Assembly: GCA_964472855.1 (NCBI GenBank)
Contig: CAYYMJ010000009.1
Span: 7,839-71,838, forward strand
Reading direction: 5' to 3'
DNA: 64,000 nt
Origin: Tranquillimonas sp964472855
Lineage (GTDB): Bacteria; Pseudomonadota; Alphaproteobacteria; Rhodobacterales; Rhodobacteraceae
Made by a program: the position numbers and the translations under genes. Below, in pieces: positions 16,787-25,782 of the stretch. Position 1 is the first letter of the stretch, and each line of letters starts with the position of its first letter. Below the pieces are notes generated by a model. That model had not been told where the DNA came from. It ran no database searches and worked only from the letters and a program-made list of their open reading frames with translations.

Positions 16787-17554
16787 ATGAGCGAAAATCG
16801 CCCCGAATTCGAGCTAAAGCTGGCCCGGTCCGACGCCGACCTGCGCCTGGCCCAGAACCTGCGCTACGAGGTGTTCGTGGCCGAACTTGGCGGCGACGGC
16901 CCGCTGGTCGACCATGCCAACCGGCGCGAGGCCGACCGCTTTGACCCGGTCTTCGACCATCTGCTGCTGTTCGACCGGGCGCGCGAACGCGCCGGCTCCA
17001 ACCCGGTCGTGGGCGCCTACCGGTTGCTGCGCGACGACCGCGCGGCGCAGGCTGGACAATATTATTCCGAGGATGAATACGACCTTGGGCCACTAAAGGC
17101 CTCGGGGCGGCGGCTGCTAGAGCTTGGGCGGTCGTGCCTGCATGCCGACTATCGCGGCGGCACGGCGATGTTTCACCTGTGGTCGGGGCTGGCCGATTAT
17201 GTCGATACCAACGGCATTGGCCTGTTGTTCGGCGTGGCCTCGTTCCATGGCACCGACCCCGCGGCGCTGGCCGGTCCGCTGTCGCTGCTGCATCACCGCT
17301 ATCTGGCGCCGCCCACGCTGCGGGTGCGCAGCCGGGCCTATCAACCGATGAACCTGATGGCAGAGGACCAGATAGATCGGCTGGCGGCCATGAAGGCGAC
17401 CCCGGCCCTGATAAAGGGCTATCTGCGGCTGGGCGGGCTGGTGGGCGACGGCGCCTATCTGGACCGTGACTTCAACACCACCGATATCTGCCTGATCATC
17501 GACGCCGACCGCGTCGACCCGCGGCAGCGGTCGCTTTACCGGCGCGGCGCGTGA
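16787..17554 (+). CDS. olsB: Ornithine-acyl-ACP N-acyltransferase
   Basis: 255 aa, first enzyme of ornithine-lipid synthesis: transfers a 3-hydroxyacyl chain from ACP to ornithine to give lyso-ornithine lipid. Family marks include LRYEVFVAELGGDGPLVDH near the N-terminus, VVGAYRLLRDDRA, LELGRSCLHADYRGGTAMF and LLFGVASFHGTDP. The fold is GNAT-related. It overlaps olsA by 4 nt (GTGA), so the pair is an operon. Ornithine lipids replace phospholipids under phosphate limitation in many alphaproteobacteria, but no convincing Pho box was seen upstream. Confidence 0.94.
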   Translation: MSENRPEFELKLARSDADLRLAQNLRYEVFVAELGGDGPLVDHANRREADRFDPVFDHLLLFDRARERAGSNPVVGAYRLLRDDRAAQAGQYYSEDEYDLGPLKASGRRLLELGRSCLHADYRGGTAMFHLWSGLADYVDTNGIGLLFGVASFHGTDPAALAGPLSLLHHRYLAPPTLRVRSRAYQPMNLMAEDQIDRLAAMKATPALIKGYLRLGGLVGDGAYLDRDFNTTDICLIIDADRVDPRQRSLYRRGA

Positions 17555-18420
17555 ACCCGACCTGGCAATCGGGGAACGAACCCCAGCCCGCCCCCATCGG
17601 GCCCGCCGGCTGGCTGCGTGTGCTGGCGCGCGGGCTGCCGCTGGGGATCGTGGTGTTCGGCTGCCTGGCGCTGTTGCTGCTGGTGCGCCTGGCTGAACGG
17701 CCGCTGTTCGGCCCCCGCCGGCCCGTGACCCCGTTCATCACCCAGTTTGTCTGCCGCGCCGCCTTCCGGATACTCGGAATCCGCCGCCGCGTCACCGGCC
17801 AGCCGATGCAAACCGGCGGGGCGCTGGTGTCCAACCATGTCTCGTGGCTGGACATCTTTGCGCTGAACGCCTGCGACCGCTTTTATTTCGTGTCGAAGGC
17901 CGAGGTGCGCGACTGGCCGGGAATCGGCTGGCTGGCCCGGGCCACCGGCACCGTGTTCATCGAACGCGACCGCCGGCGCGCGCGCGAGCATCGGGCCACG
18001 TTCGTGCAGCGGCTGGGGCAGGGGCATCGGCTGCTGTTCTTCCCCGAAGGCACGTCCAGCGACGGGCTGCGCATCTTGCCGTTCAAATCCACCCTGTTCT
18101 CGGCCTTTTTCGGCGCCGATGTGCCGGCCGGCCTGATGGTGCAGCCGGTCACGTTGGTTTACCGCGCGCCCCGGGGGCAAGAGCCGCGGTTCTATGGCTG
18201 GTGGGGCGACATGGAGTTCGCGCCGCATCTGCTGCAAACCCTCGCCGCGCGGCGCCAGGGCGCGGTCGAGGTCATTTTTCACCCGCCGCTGCCCCTGACC
18301 GCGGCCACCGACCGCAAGACATTGGCGGCCGGCACCGAACGGACGATCTTGGCCGCGCTGGAGGCGCGTCTCGAGGCCAGGGCTGGCCCCGACACACGCG
18401 AGGGCGGCGCAGCGGGCTGA
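17551..18420 (+). CDS. olsA: Lyso-ornithine lipid O-acyltransferase
   Basis: 289 aa, PlsC-type 1-acyl-glycerol-3-phosphate acyltransferase fold. It acylates lyso-ornithine lipid to ornithine lipid at the inner membrane. It has an N-terminal membrane helix (GIVVFGCLALLLLVRL, about 32-47), the catalytic HX4D motif NHVSWLDIF (H96, D101) and the substrate motif FFPEGTSSDG. The start is GTG 17551, overlapping the olsB stop by 4 nt. Confidence 0.93.
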   Translation: MNPTWQSGNEPQPAPIGPAGWLRVLARGLPLGIVVFGCLALLLLVRLAERPLFGPRRPVTPFITQFVCRAAFRILGIRRRVTGQPMQTGGALVSNHVSWLDIFALNACDRFYFVSKAEVRDWPGIGWLARATGTVFIERDRRRAREHRATFVQRLGQGHRLLFFPEGTSSDGLRILPFKSTLFSAFFGADVPAGLMVQPVTLVYRAPRGQEPRFYGWWGDMEFAPHLLQTLAARRQGAVEVIFHPPLPLTAATDRKTLAAGTERTILAALEARLEARAGPDTREGGAAG

Positions 18421-18448
18421 GGCCTGTGCCCGCGCCCGTGCCCGCGGC

Positions 18449-19921
18449 CTACAGCCGGTAGATGGCCGCGAATTTCTGTTCCAGGTAATCCAGCAGCGGC
18501 GCTTCGCTGGGCGCGAAGCCACAGGCCTTTTCAATGGTTTCGGCCGGGCGCCGCAACCCGCCGTATTGCTGCAGGCGCCGCGACAGCCAGCGCGTGGCCG
18601 GCCGCGCCTTGCCCTCGGCCAATTTATCGTCAAGCTCGGGCATGCCGGCACGCAGGGTCTGGTGCAGGCAGCCGGCATAGACATTGCCCAGCGAATAAGT
18701 GGGGAAATAGCCGAACAGCCCGACCGACCAGTGCACGTCCTGCAAACAGCCGTTCGACGGCTTGTCGACCGCATAGCCGAAATCGGCGGCAAAGCGGGCG
18801 TTCCAGGCCTCTTCCAGATCGGACGCGGCCAGCCGGCCGGCGACGATGTCGCGTTCGAGATCAAAGCGCAGCAGCACATGCAGGTTATACTGCACCTCGT
18901 CGGCCTCGGTGCGGATAAAGCCGCGCCCCACCCGGTTGACGGTGCCGTAAAAGGCATCGGCGTCGGCGATGCCGAAGTCGCCGAAACGGTCGCGCATTTC
19001 ACCGAACAGCCAGCCGGTAAAGGCGCGGCTGCGCCCCAGCTGGTTTTCGTATATCCGGCTCTGGCTTTCATGCACGCCCATCGACACGCCCTGTCCCAGC
19101 GGCGTCAGCGCATGGGCGCGGTCGATATTCTGCTCGTAAGTGGCGTGGCCGACCTCGTGGATGGTGGAATAAAAACAGTTGAACGGATCACGCTCGGCCG
19201 TGCGGGTGGTAATGCGCACATCGGCGCCCGAGCCCGACGAAAACGGATGCACCGCCTTGTCGATGCGCCCGCGCGTCAGGTCATAACCAAAGCGGCGCGC
19301 CAGCTTGTCGGCCAGTTTCAGCTGCCGGCCCTCGGCAAAGGCGTGGTCCAGCGCCTGCGGCTGGTGGTCGGCCCCCATCACCCGGTCGCGCAGCGCTGTC
19401 AGCCGCGGCCTGAGCGCTCCGAACATCGCCGACAGGCTGTCGGCGGTCGCACCCTCTTCATAGTCGTCCAGCAGCGCGTCATAGGCATCGCCCCCGTCCG
19501 CCAGCGCCGCCGCCATCTCGCGCGACAGGGCCACCACACGTTCCAGCGTCGGGGTGAAGGCCGCGACATCCTCGCTGGCCCGGGCCGCGGCCCATGTGCC
19601 CTGCGAGACCGAGGTCGTGCGGGCAAATTCGCTGGCCAGTTCGGCCGGAACCCGCGTGGCACGGTCAAAGCTGCGGCGGATGTGGCGCAGGTTGGCGCGG
19701 GCCACCGCGTCGCCGGGTTCGGCCGCCGCCAGCCAGTCGCCGACGCGCGCGTCGGTGCGCCGCGCGTGCAGAACCGCCTCGAGCGCGCCCATTTCCTCGC
19801 CCCGCTGCTCGGCAGCACCCCGGGGCATCACCGTCTCCTGGTCCCAGCCCAGCCGCCCGGCAACCTGGGCCAGCGCCTCGGTCTGGCGCTGGAACGCCAT
19901 CAATTCGTCATAGGCCGTCAT
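18449..19921 (-). CDS. M32-family metallocarboxypeptidase
   Basis: 490 aa cytosolic carboxypeptidase Taq-type enzyme that removes C-terminal residues from peptides. The zinc motif is HEVGH at residues 255-259 (YSTIHEVGHATYEQ), preceded by the family motifs HPFSSG and DVRITTR, and followed by ESQSRIYENQLGRS containing the third ligand. Length and order match the family. It lies 4 nt downstream of ctaA on the minus strand, so possibly in one transcript, and is convergent with olsA. Confidence 0.95.
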   Translation of the reverse strand: MTAYDELMAFQRQTEALAQVAGRLGWDQETVMPRGAAEQRGEEMGALEAVLHARRTDARVGDWLAAAEPGDAVARANLRHIRRSFDRATRVPAELASEFARTTSVSQGTWAAARASEDVAAFTPTLERVVALSREMAAALADGGDAYDALLDDYEEGATADSLSAMFGALRPRLTALRDRVMGADHQPQALDHAFAEGRQLKLADKLARRFGYDLTRGRIDKAVHPFSSGSGADVRITTRTAERDPFNCFYSTIHEVGHATYEQNIDRAHALTPLGQGVSMGVHESQSRIYENQLGRSRAFTGWLFGEMRDRFGDFGIADADAFYGTVNRVGRGFIRTEADEVQYNLHVLLRFDLERDIVAGRLAASDLEEAWNARFAADFGYAVDKPSNGCLQDVHWSVGLFGYFPTYSLGNVYAGCLHQTLRAGMPELDDKLAEGKARPATRWLSRRLQQYGGLRRPAETIEKACGFAPSEAPLLDYLEQKFAAIYRL

Positions 19922-19925
19922 CGCG

Positions 19926-21065
19926 CTATCCCCTCACGGATTGCCGGGCCGGATAGGCCGCGTGAAAGCGGGTGCGCAGGATGGCCACCCACAAAAGAAC
20001 CGCGCCCAACTGGTGCAGGATGCCCAGATGCAGCGGCGCCGAATAGATCACCGTCATGATGCCCAGCAACACCTGCAGGCACAGCACTGCCGCCAGCACC
20101 GCACCCGCCCCGCGCAGCTGCACAAGGGCCGAACGCCGCGTGCGGGTCCAGACAAACAGGCCGAAGGCGAACACAAGGTAACCGGCCATCCGGTGCATGA
20201 ACTGCACCAGCCCGTCGTTTTCGAAGAAGTTGCGCCACAGCGGCTCGATCTGCAGCGCATCGGGCGGCAGAAAGCCACCGGCCATGAGCGGCCAGTCGGT
20301 AAAGTTGCGCCCCGCGTCGATCCCGGCCACCAGCGCGCCAAGCAGGATTTGCAGGAAAGCCAGATGCATCAGCCCGGTGCCAAGCGAGAATATCCGCCGC
20401 TCGCGCACCCGCCGCGCCTGGATCAGCCCGGTGGCCGACCGGCCCAGCAGCAGGATGAACCACGCAAGCAGGCCAAGGATGACAAAGGCCAGCCCCAGAT
20501 GCATCGCCAGCCGATACGAGGCAACGTCCAGCGCCGTTCCCGACAGCCCCGATGACACCATCCACCAGCCCAGCGCCCCCTGCGCGCCGCCCAGAAGGCC
20601 GATGGCCGCCAGCCGCCCGGTCCAGCCCGGCGGAATGCGCCGCGCGGCCAGGAAAACCACAAAGCCCACGGCCCAGACCAGCCCGATCAGTCGCCCAAGT
20701 TGCCGGTGGCTCCATTCCCACCAGTAGATCGCCTTGAACTCTCCCAGCGACATGCCCTTGTTCTGCAACTGATATTCCGGGATCGCCTGGTAATTCTCGA
20801 ACGCCACCTGCCAGTCGCCGGCGTTCATCGGCGGCAGGGCGCCCGACACCGGGCGCCATTCGGTTATCGACAGGCCCGAATCGGTCAGCCGCGTCAGCCC
20901 GCCGACGGCGATCATCAGCACCACCAGCAGGAACAACAGGCCCAGCCAGACCCGCAGCGCACGGCGCCCGCGCCCGCCGGCGCCGTCGATCAGCCCGCCC
21001 GACACCGCGGTCGCGCGCGGCGCACCGTCCCCCACATCTTCAAAGATCGATCGTTTCTCGGCCAT
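19926..21065 (-). CDS. ctaA: Heme A synthase
   Basis: 379 aa polytopic inner-membrane protein of the COX15/CtaA family that hydroxylates the C8 methyl of heme O to make heme A for aa3-type oxidases. About eight membrane helices. Conserved marks are GGLTRLTDSGLSITEWRPVS, EWSHRQLGRLIGL (heme-ligand His), LAMHLGLA, FMHRMAGY and LGILHQLGAV. The N-terminus is cytosolic and charged. Its start lies 26 nt inside the 3' end of the upstream methyltransferase gene, which indicates coupling. Confidence 0.95.
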   Translation of the reverse strand: MAEKRSIFEDVGDGAPRATAVSGGLIDGAGGRGRRALRVWLGLLFLLVVLMIAVGGLTRLTDSGLSITEWRPVSGALPPMNAGDWQVAFENYQAIPEYQLQNKGMSLGEFKAIYWWEWSHRQLGRLIGLVWAVGFVVFLAARRIPPGWTGRLAAIGLLGGAQGALGWWMVSSGLSGTALDVASYRLAMHLGLAFVILGLLAWFILLLGRSATGLIQARRVRERRIFSLGTGLMHLAFLQILLGALVAGIDAGRNFTDWPLMAGGFLPPDALQIEPLWRNFFENDGLVQFMHRMAGYLVFAFGLFVWTRTRRSALVQLRGAGAVLAAVLCLQVLLGIMTVIYSAPLHLGILHQLGAVLLWVAILRTRFHAAYPARQSVRG

Positions 21066-21816
21066 CTTTCCCGCCTTCTGCCCCGCGCTCTTTCCAGCGC
21101 ACCATCTGCCGCAGCATGCCGTGCAGCATCTGCACGTCGGCCCGGGTCAGCGGCATCCGCGACCACAGGTTGCGCAGGTTCCCCTTCATATGCGCGGCCT
21201 TGGTCGCCGGAAAGAAGAACCCGGCGGTATCAAGCCGCTGTTCGTAATGCTCGGCCAGTTTTTCCACCTCCAGCGCCGTCGCGGGCTCGGTCCCGGCAAA
21301 CGCCATGCGCACCCCGGGGGCATCTGCCGCCTGCCGGCGCCACTCGTAGGCCACCAGCAACACGCATTGCGCCAGGTTGAGCGAGGCAAACTCCGGGTTC
21401 ACCGGCACCGAGATGATGGCGTTGGCGCGCTGAATGTCGTCATTTTCCAGCCCTGCGCGCTCGGGGCCGAACAGGATGGCCACTTTCTGGCCGGCGCCGA
21501 TGCGGGCCCGGGCCTCGGCCATGGCCGCCGCGGGGTCGAGAACCGGCTTGGTCAGGCCGCGCGCCCGGGCGGTCGTGGCCAGCACGTAATGACAATCGCC
21601 CACCGCATCAGCGGTGGTGGCATGAAAGGCGGCCGCGTCCAGAAGCCGGCCGGCCCCGCTGGCCAGCGCCACAGCCCGCGAATTTGGCCAGCCATCGCGG
21701 GGGGCAACCAGCCGCATGTGCGGCAGCCCGAAATTCCACATCGCCCGCGCCGCGGCGCCGATATTTTCGCCCATCTGCGGGCGCACAAGAACAAAGGCTG
21801 GAACGTTCAGGGACAT
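21040..21816 (-). CDS. SPOUT tRNA/rRNA methyltransferase (TrmJ-like)
   Basis: 258 aa SpoU/TrmH-superfamily RNA 2'-O-methyltransferase, closest in pattern to TrmJ, which methylates position 32 of tRNAs. The N-terminus has FVLVRPQMGENIGAAARAMW (motif 1), then VAILFGPERAGLEN (motif 2) and ISVPVNPEFASLNLAQCVLL (motif 3), the knot that binds S-adenosylmethionine. ATG 21816 is taken because it begins the family core (MSLNVPAFVLV). Its end overlaps ctaA by 26 nt. The exact RNA target is inferred only from family resemblance. Confidence 0.88.
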   Translation of the reverse strand: MSLNVPAFVLVRPQMGENIGAAARAMWNFGLPHMRLVAPRDGWPNSRAVALASGAGRLLDAAAFHATTADAVGDCHYVLATTARARGLTKPVLDPAAAMAEARARIGAGQKVAILFGPERAGLENDDIQRANAIISVPVNPEFASLNLAQCVLLVAYEWRRQAADAPGVRMAFAGTEPATALEVEKLAEHYEQRLDTAGFFFPATKAAHMKGNLRNLWSRMPLTRADVQMLHGMLRQMVRWKERGAEGGKDGRETIDL

Positions 21817-21884
21817 TTGCGGCACTATCGGGCTCGGGGCCGCGTGATACGCCGGCCAGAACACGGGCGCAAGGAGGGGGGGGA

Positions 21885-22214
21885 ATGGCCTATGACAGCG
21901 GCCTGGCCGCACTGATCCTCGACGATCTCGACGACTACACCGGCATCGTCGAAAAACGCATGTTCGGCGGCATGGCCTATATGTGGCGCGGTCACATGCT
22001 GTGCGGCGTCCACAAGAACGGCGCGATGTACCGGGTCGGCAAGGATAACGAGGCGCGGGCGCTGGCGCTTGACGGCGTGCGGCAGATGGACTTCACCGGC
22101 CGCAAGATGTCGGGCTTCGTCGATGTCGCCGACGCGGCCATGGCCGACGACGCTATCCGCACCGCCCTGCTGGCACTGGCGGCGGAATATGTCGAATCGC
22201 TGCCGCCGAAGTAG
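21885..22214 (+). CDS. TfoX N-terminal-domain protein
   Basis: 109 aa, consisting of the TfoX/Sxy N-terminal domain alone. Marks are KRMFGGMAYMWRGHMLCGV and MDFTGRKMSGFVDV. The full TfoX of gammaproteobacteria controls competence, but the stand-alone N-domain proteins common in alphaproteobacteria have no assigned role. The start is supported by a strong AAGGAGG site at 21871-21877. Divergent from the TrmJ-like gene. Confidence 0.85.
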   Translation: MAYDSGLAALILDDLDDYTGIVEKRMFGGMAYMWRGHMLCGVHKNGAMYRVGKDNEARALALDGVRQMDFTGRKMSGFVDVADAAMADDAIRTALLALAAEYVESLPPK

Positions 22215-22271
22215 CCATTCCCGCCCGGGGGCGTTAAGGGGGCGCGACCTGTCCTTTCCGGAAATACTGCC

Positions 22272-22892
22272 ATGGCCGACCCGACCCGCCCCCAGCTCTA
22301 TCTCGTCACCCCGCCCGCGCCCGACATGTCCAGCTTTCCCAACCTGCTGGAGCGGGTTCTCGACCGGGCCGAACCGGCCTGCCTGCGTCTCGCACTGGCC
22401 AGCCACGACGCCGACACCGTGGCCCGCACCGCCGACAGACTGCGCGAGATCGCCCATGCCCGCGACATCGCCTGCGTGCTCGACCGCCACGTCGCGCTGG
22501 CGGCGCGGCTGGGCCTTGACGGCGTGCACCTGACCGACGGCTCCCGCGGCGTGCGCGCGGCCCGCAAGGAACTGGGCGCCGACGCCATCGTCGGCAGCTT
22601 TTGCGGAACCTCCAGCCATGACGGCATGACCGCCGCCGAAGCCGGGGCCGACTATGTCGCCTTCGGCCCCGTGGGCGGCAGCGCGCTGGGCGACGGTCAG
22701 CAGGCCGGCCGCGATCTCTTCGCCTGGTGGTCCGAGATGATCGAACTTCCCGTCGTCGCCGAAGGCGCACTCACGCCGGCGCTGGTGGCCGACCTGGCGC
22801 CGGCCACCGACTTTCTCGCCCTGGGCGAGGAAATCTGGGCCACCGACGATCCGGCCGCGACCCTGGCCGCCTTCACCGCCGCGCTGGGCTGA
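22272..22892 (+). CDS. ThiE-like TIM-barrel protein, probably not a canonical thiamine phosphate synthase
   Basis: 206 aa with the TMP-TENI (thiamine phosphate synthase) fold: LYLVTPPAP, CVLDRHVALAARLGLDGVHL, EAGADYVAFGPV and PVVAEGALT. Several positions that normally bind pyrophosphate and the pyrimidine look changed: the QxRxK stretch is replaced by LRLALAS, the HLGxED region by HLTDGS, and the GPxxxTxTK loop by GPVGGSALGD. It may use another ligand or be non-catalytic. No other thi gene is nearby; the class I aldolase gene lies convergent to the right. A stop-proximal repeat element begins 12 nt after its stop codon. Confidence 0.8.
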   Translation: MADPTRPQLYLVTPPAPDMSSFPNLLERVLDRAEPACLRLALASHDADTVARTADRLREIAHARDIACVLDRHVALAARLGLDGVHLTDGSRGVRAARKELGADAIVGSFCGTSSHDGMTAAEAGADYVAFGPVGGSALGDGQQAGRDLFAWWSEMIELPVVAEGALTPALVADLAPATDFLALGEEIWATDDPAATLAAFTAALG

Positions 22893-22903
22893 CCCGACCT
22901 CCA

Positions 22904-22980
22904 GGCTTCATCGTTCGCGAAATACTTCGGGGGTGAATGCGCCGCACGGCGCAGAGGGGGCAGCGCCCCCTGCCTTGGGC
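22904..22980 (+). repeat. Stop-proximal element, copy 2
   Basis: It begins TTCATCGTTCGCGAAATACT 12 nt after the ThiE-like stop. It continues GGGGGTGAATGCGCC and ends with the hairpin GGGGGCAGCGCCCCC. The left part is the most diverged of the six copies, while the GTGAATGCGC and hairpin parts are clear. Confidence 0.6.
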
Positions 22981-23023
22981 GGGCAGCGGTCACGCTGCCC
23001 GCAACCTCAGGCCCCAGTAGTCT

Positions 23024-23953
23024 TCAGTCCTGACCCTTGTAGATGGCCACCAGCTTGTCCAGCATCGCCAGCGCCTCGTCACGCGGACGCTGGAAGGTGT
23101 TGCGCCCGATGATCGACCCGTTGCCGCCGCCGTCGCGAATGGCGCGCGCGTCGTCATAGACACCCTCGGCGCCTTTTTTCGAGCCGCCCGAAAACACGAT
23201 CAGCCGCCGCCCGTTCAGCGAGGATTTCACGCAATCGGCCACCCGCGCGGCCTGGGTCGACACGTCGATGCCCTCGGCCTCGTAAACCTTCTTGGCCTCA
23301 GGCAATTCCAGATGGTCGGTGGACAGCTTCACCTTGATGACATGCGCGCCCAGCAGCGCCGCGATATGGGCGGCATAGGCGGCAATATCGATGGCGGTCT
23401 CGCCGTCCTTGGAAATCGATTCGCCGCGCGGGTAGGACCAGATCACCGTGGCCACGCCCACCGAGGCCGCCTCGCGGCGCATCTCGGCGATTTCCTCGAA
23501 CATCTCCAGCGCCATGTCCGACCCGGGGTAGATGGTAAAGCCGATGGCGGCGCAGCCCAGCCGCAGCGCGTCGTCGACCGACGCCGTGATCGCCTGGTTC
23601 TTGCCGGCGGTGGGCGACATCAGCGAATTGGCCGAGTTCACCTTCAGGATCGTCGGGATCAGCCCGGCAAAGGTGTCGGCCCCGGCCTCGAGCGGGCCCA
23701 GCGGCGCGGCATAGGCCGACAGGCCGGCGTCGATGGCCAACTGGTAATGATAATGGGGATCATAGCTTTCCGGGTTGGGGGCAAAGCTGCGCGCCGGCCC
23801 ATGTTCGAACCCCTGGTCGACGGGCAGGATGATCATCTTGCCGGTGCCCCGCAGACGCCCCTGCATCAGCATCCGGACCAGCTTGCCCTTCACGCCCGGG
23901 TTTTCGCCCTCGTAATTGTCCATGATCTTGCGGATGTTGCGGTTCAGCTTCAT
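23024..23953 (-). CDS. Class I fructose-bisphosphate aldolase (DhnA/FbaB type)
   Basis: 309 aa DeoC/LacD-family aldolase that interconverts fructose 1,6-bisphosphate and the two triose phosphates through a Schiff base, without metal. Marks are ILPVDQGFEHGPARSF, CAAIGFTIYPGSD, VIWSYPRGES, HVIKVKLSTDH with the probable Schiff-base Lys, RRLIVFSGGSKKG and GGGNGSIIGRN. It neighbours pgk on the same strand, about 1.8 kb away with one unknown exported protein between, so this is a loose glycolysis cluster. Start ATG 23953 (MKLNRNIRKIMDNY). Confidence 0.94.
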   Translation of the reverse strand: MKLNRNIRKIMDNYEGENPGVKGKLVRMLMQGRLRGTGKMIILPVDQGFEHGPARSFAPNPESYDPHYHYQLAIDAGLSAYAAPLGPLEAGADTFAGLIPTILKVNSANSLMSPTAGKNQAITASVDDALRLGCAAIGFTIYPGSDMALEMFEEIAEMRREAASVGVATVIWSYPRGESISKDGETAIDIAAYAAHIAALLGAHVIKVKLSTDHLELPEAKKVYEAEGIDVSTQAARVADCVKSSLNGRRLIVFSGGSKKGAEGVYDDARAIRDGGGNGSIIGRNTFQRPRDEALAMLDKLVAIYKGQD

Positions 23954-24120
23954 CGAAAGTCCCTTTGCGTTGCGTCAGGCAGACGCATAGGCAGTCCCGC
24001 CGCGTTGGGCAAGGCCCGGGGCCGGGCTGCGGGCTCCTCCCCCCCCGGGGCGCCCTTTGGCGACCCCGCGCCCACCACCACCGGCAAGGGCGCGCGCCGG
24101 GGCGCGCCCCTTTCCCGCCG

Positions 24121-25722
24121 CTACCGTCCGCCAAAGCGGCCGGGCAGGTCCTCTGTGATCCAGGCGTTCATGGTCAGGTCGCTCGCATTGGCCTCGACCG
24201 CGGCCCAGGCGCTGGCCGCCTCGGCACCTCCGGCGGCGACCTTTTCGTCGATCAGCGCCAGAATATCGGCCGATTCGCTGTCGCCGGCCGCGGCACCCAG
24301 AATGGCCCAGATCGCGGCCACGCCATAAGACCGCAGCTGTTTGCGCCCCTCGAACCGCTCCGAGGCCTGGGTCCGCATCGCGGCCACCGACTGCAGCGCC
24401 TCGACCGGATGGTTGACCGGGCCGACCACCTCTTGCTGCAGTTGCAGGACCTGGGCGAAGGAAATCACGCCTTCAAGCCGGTCAAGCCGGGCAGTGGCGC
24501 CCGGCATGCCGCCGGCTGCCGCCACCATGGCGAAACGATAGGCTTCAACCGGGCGCGCGGCCTCCATCGCCTCGGACAGCACCTGCGCCGCCTCGGCGTT
24601 GCCGCCACGGGCCATGGGCGCCAGCAGCGCCTCGCCCGCGGCGCGATTGCGCGGCGCGCCGACCCCGGTGAACAGCGCAATACCGGCCCGGCGCCGGTCG
24701 TCGCGCGACAGGCCGTCCAGCCCGTCCCCCAGCGCCGCAATCAACAGCGCCACCGGCAGGGCCGCCCGCGACCGCACCGGCGCCAGCGAGACGACAGGTT
24801 GCAGATCCTCGAAAATCAGCCACGGGCTGTCCTGGTAGGCAACAAAATCCACATACACGTCATTGCCCGGCCCAAGGTCGGTTTCGACCACCAGTTTCTG
24901 TGGCGCCCGCAGAAAGGCCGGCCAGACGGCCGAGGCCGAATTGACAAAGGACAGTTGCGCCGCGGTCAACTCGCCCGGGCCGCCATTGCCGCTGTTCATT
25001 TCCGACAGCGCCCCCGACACGACGCCGCCGATCACCCCGGCGGCGATGGCCGGGTCGGTGAACTCGCCCGGCATCATGCCCTGCAGACCGGCCCATATTC
25101 CCAGGTCTTCCAGCGTCAGCGTGGCCGCATTCAGATAGACCACCGGCTGCGGATCCCGGCCGCGGTCGCGCGCGTCGAGCCCGACATAGGAAAAATCGGC
25201 GTCCAGGCTGGCAGCGCCGATGCCGGTAACCTCGGAATAGACATGCAGCGTGGCCTCTGCCGAGGGCACATCGTAATTCACGTCAAAGGTCAGGCGCGGC
25301 ACCGCCAGATCGCTCAGCCCCGCCATGGCCAGCGGCTGGCGCGCATCCGGCGGCAGGCAGACGCCCGACACCTCCAGCCCCAGGGCCTGAACCCGCAGCT
25401 GCAGCTTGTCGGGCTGCGACAGGGGCACGCTTTTCACATCCAGCCGGTTCAGCGACACCATGCACTCGCCCGCGTCGTCCCAGGGCGGCATTGGCCAGAC
25501 CTGGATATCGGTCATCGACACCCGCGCGTTCCGCAGGTCGACCGTCATGTCGCCGTATTTGACATCGGCCTGCGAGCGCAGCCCGAACACCCCGATCTGC
25601 AGCGCCCGCTGCGCAAGCTGCGTCGGATCGAGAAGGTCAAGCCAGCCGACGGTTTCCTGCGCCTGCACCGAAATTGGCGCCAGCGCCAGCAGCAGGGCCG
25701 AGGCAGAGACAAGGCGGGTCAT
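24121..25722 (-). CDS. Large exported protein of unknown function
   Basis: 533 aa with a clear signal peptide (MTRLVSASALLLALAPISVQ, cut near AQA/QET). ATG 25722 starts it; an ORF extension of seven residues upstream is unlikely. The first 300 residues look beta-rich with repeated polar/hydrophobic alternation (LTFDVNYDVPSAEATLHVYS). The C-terminal part is helical, with APRNRAAGEALLAPMARGG and GNAEAAQVLSEAMEA that loosely recall Sel1 repeats. No enzyme motif was recognised. It lies between pgk and fba on the same strand but with spacers of 60 and 167 bp, so a shared role in sugar metabolism is not implied. Confidence 0.78.
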   Translation of the reverse strand: MTRLVSASALLLALAPISVQAQETVGWLDLLDPTQLAQRALQIGVFGLRSQADVKYGDMTVDLRNARVSMTDIQVWPMPPWDDAGECMVSLNRLDVKSVPLSQPDKLQLRVQALGLEVSGVCLPPDARQPLAMAGLSDLAVPRLTFDVNYDVPSAEATLHVYSEVTGIGAASLDADFSYVGLDARDRGRDPQPVVYLNAATLTLEDLGIWAGLQGMMPGEFTDPAIAAGVIGGVVSGALSEMNSGNGGPGELTAAQLSFVNSASAVWPAFLRAPQKLVVETDLGPGNDVYVDFVAYQDSPWLIFEDLQPVVSLAPVRSRAALPVALLIAALGDGLDGLSRDDRRRAGIALFTGVGAPRNRAAGEALLAPMARGGNAEAAQVLSEAMEAARPVEAYRFAMVAAAGGMPGATARLDRLEGVISFAQVLQLQQEVVGPVNHPVEALQSVAAMRTQASERFEGRKQLRSYGVAAIWAILGAAAGDSESADILALIDEKVAAGGAEAASAWAAVEANASDLTMNAWITEDLPGRFGGR

Positions 25723-25782
25723 GTGAAATTCCTTTCCAAGCAAAACCGGTAACCCGATTAGGCCCGGTCAAGGGGGGGGAAA

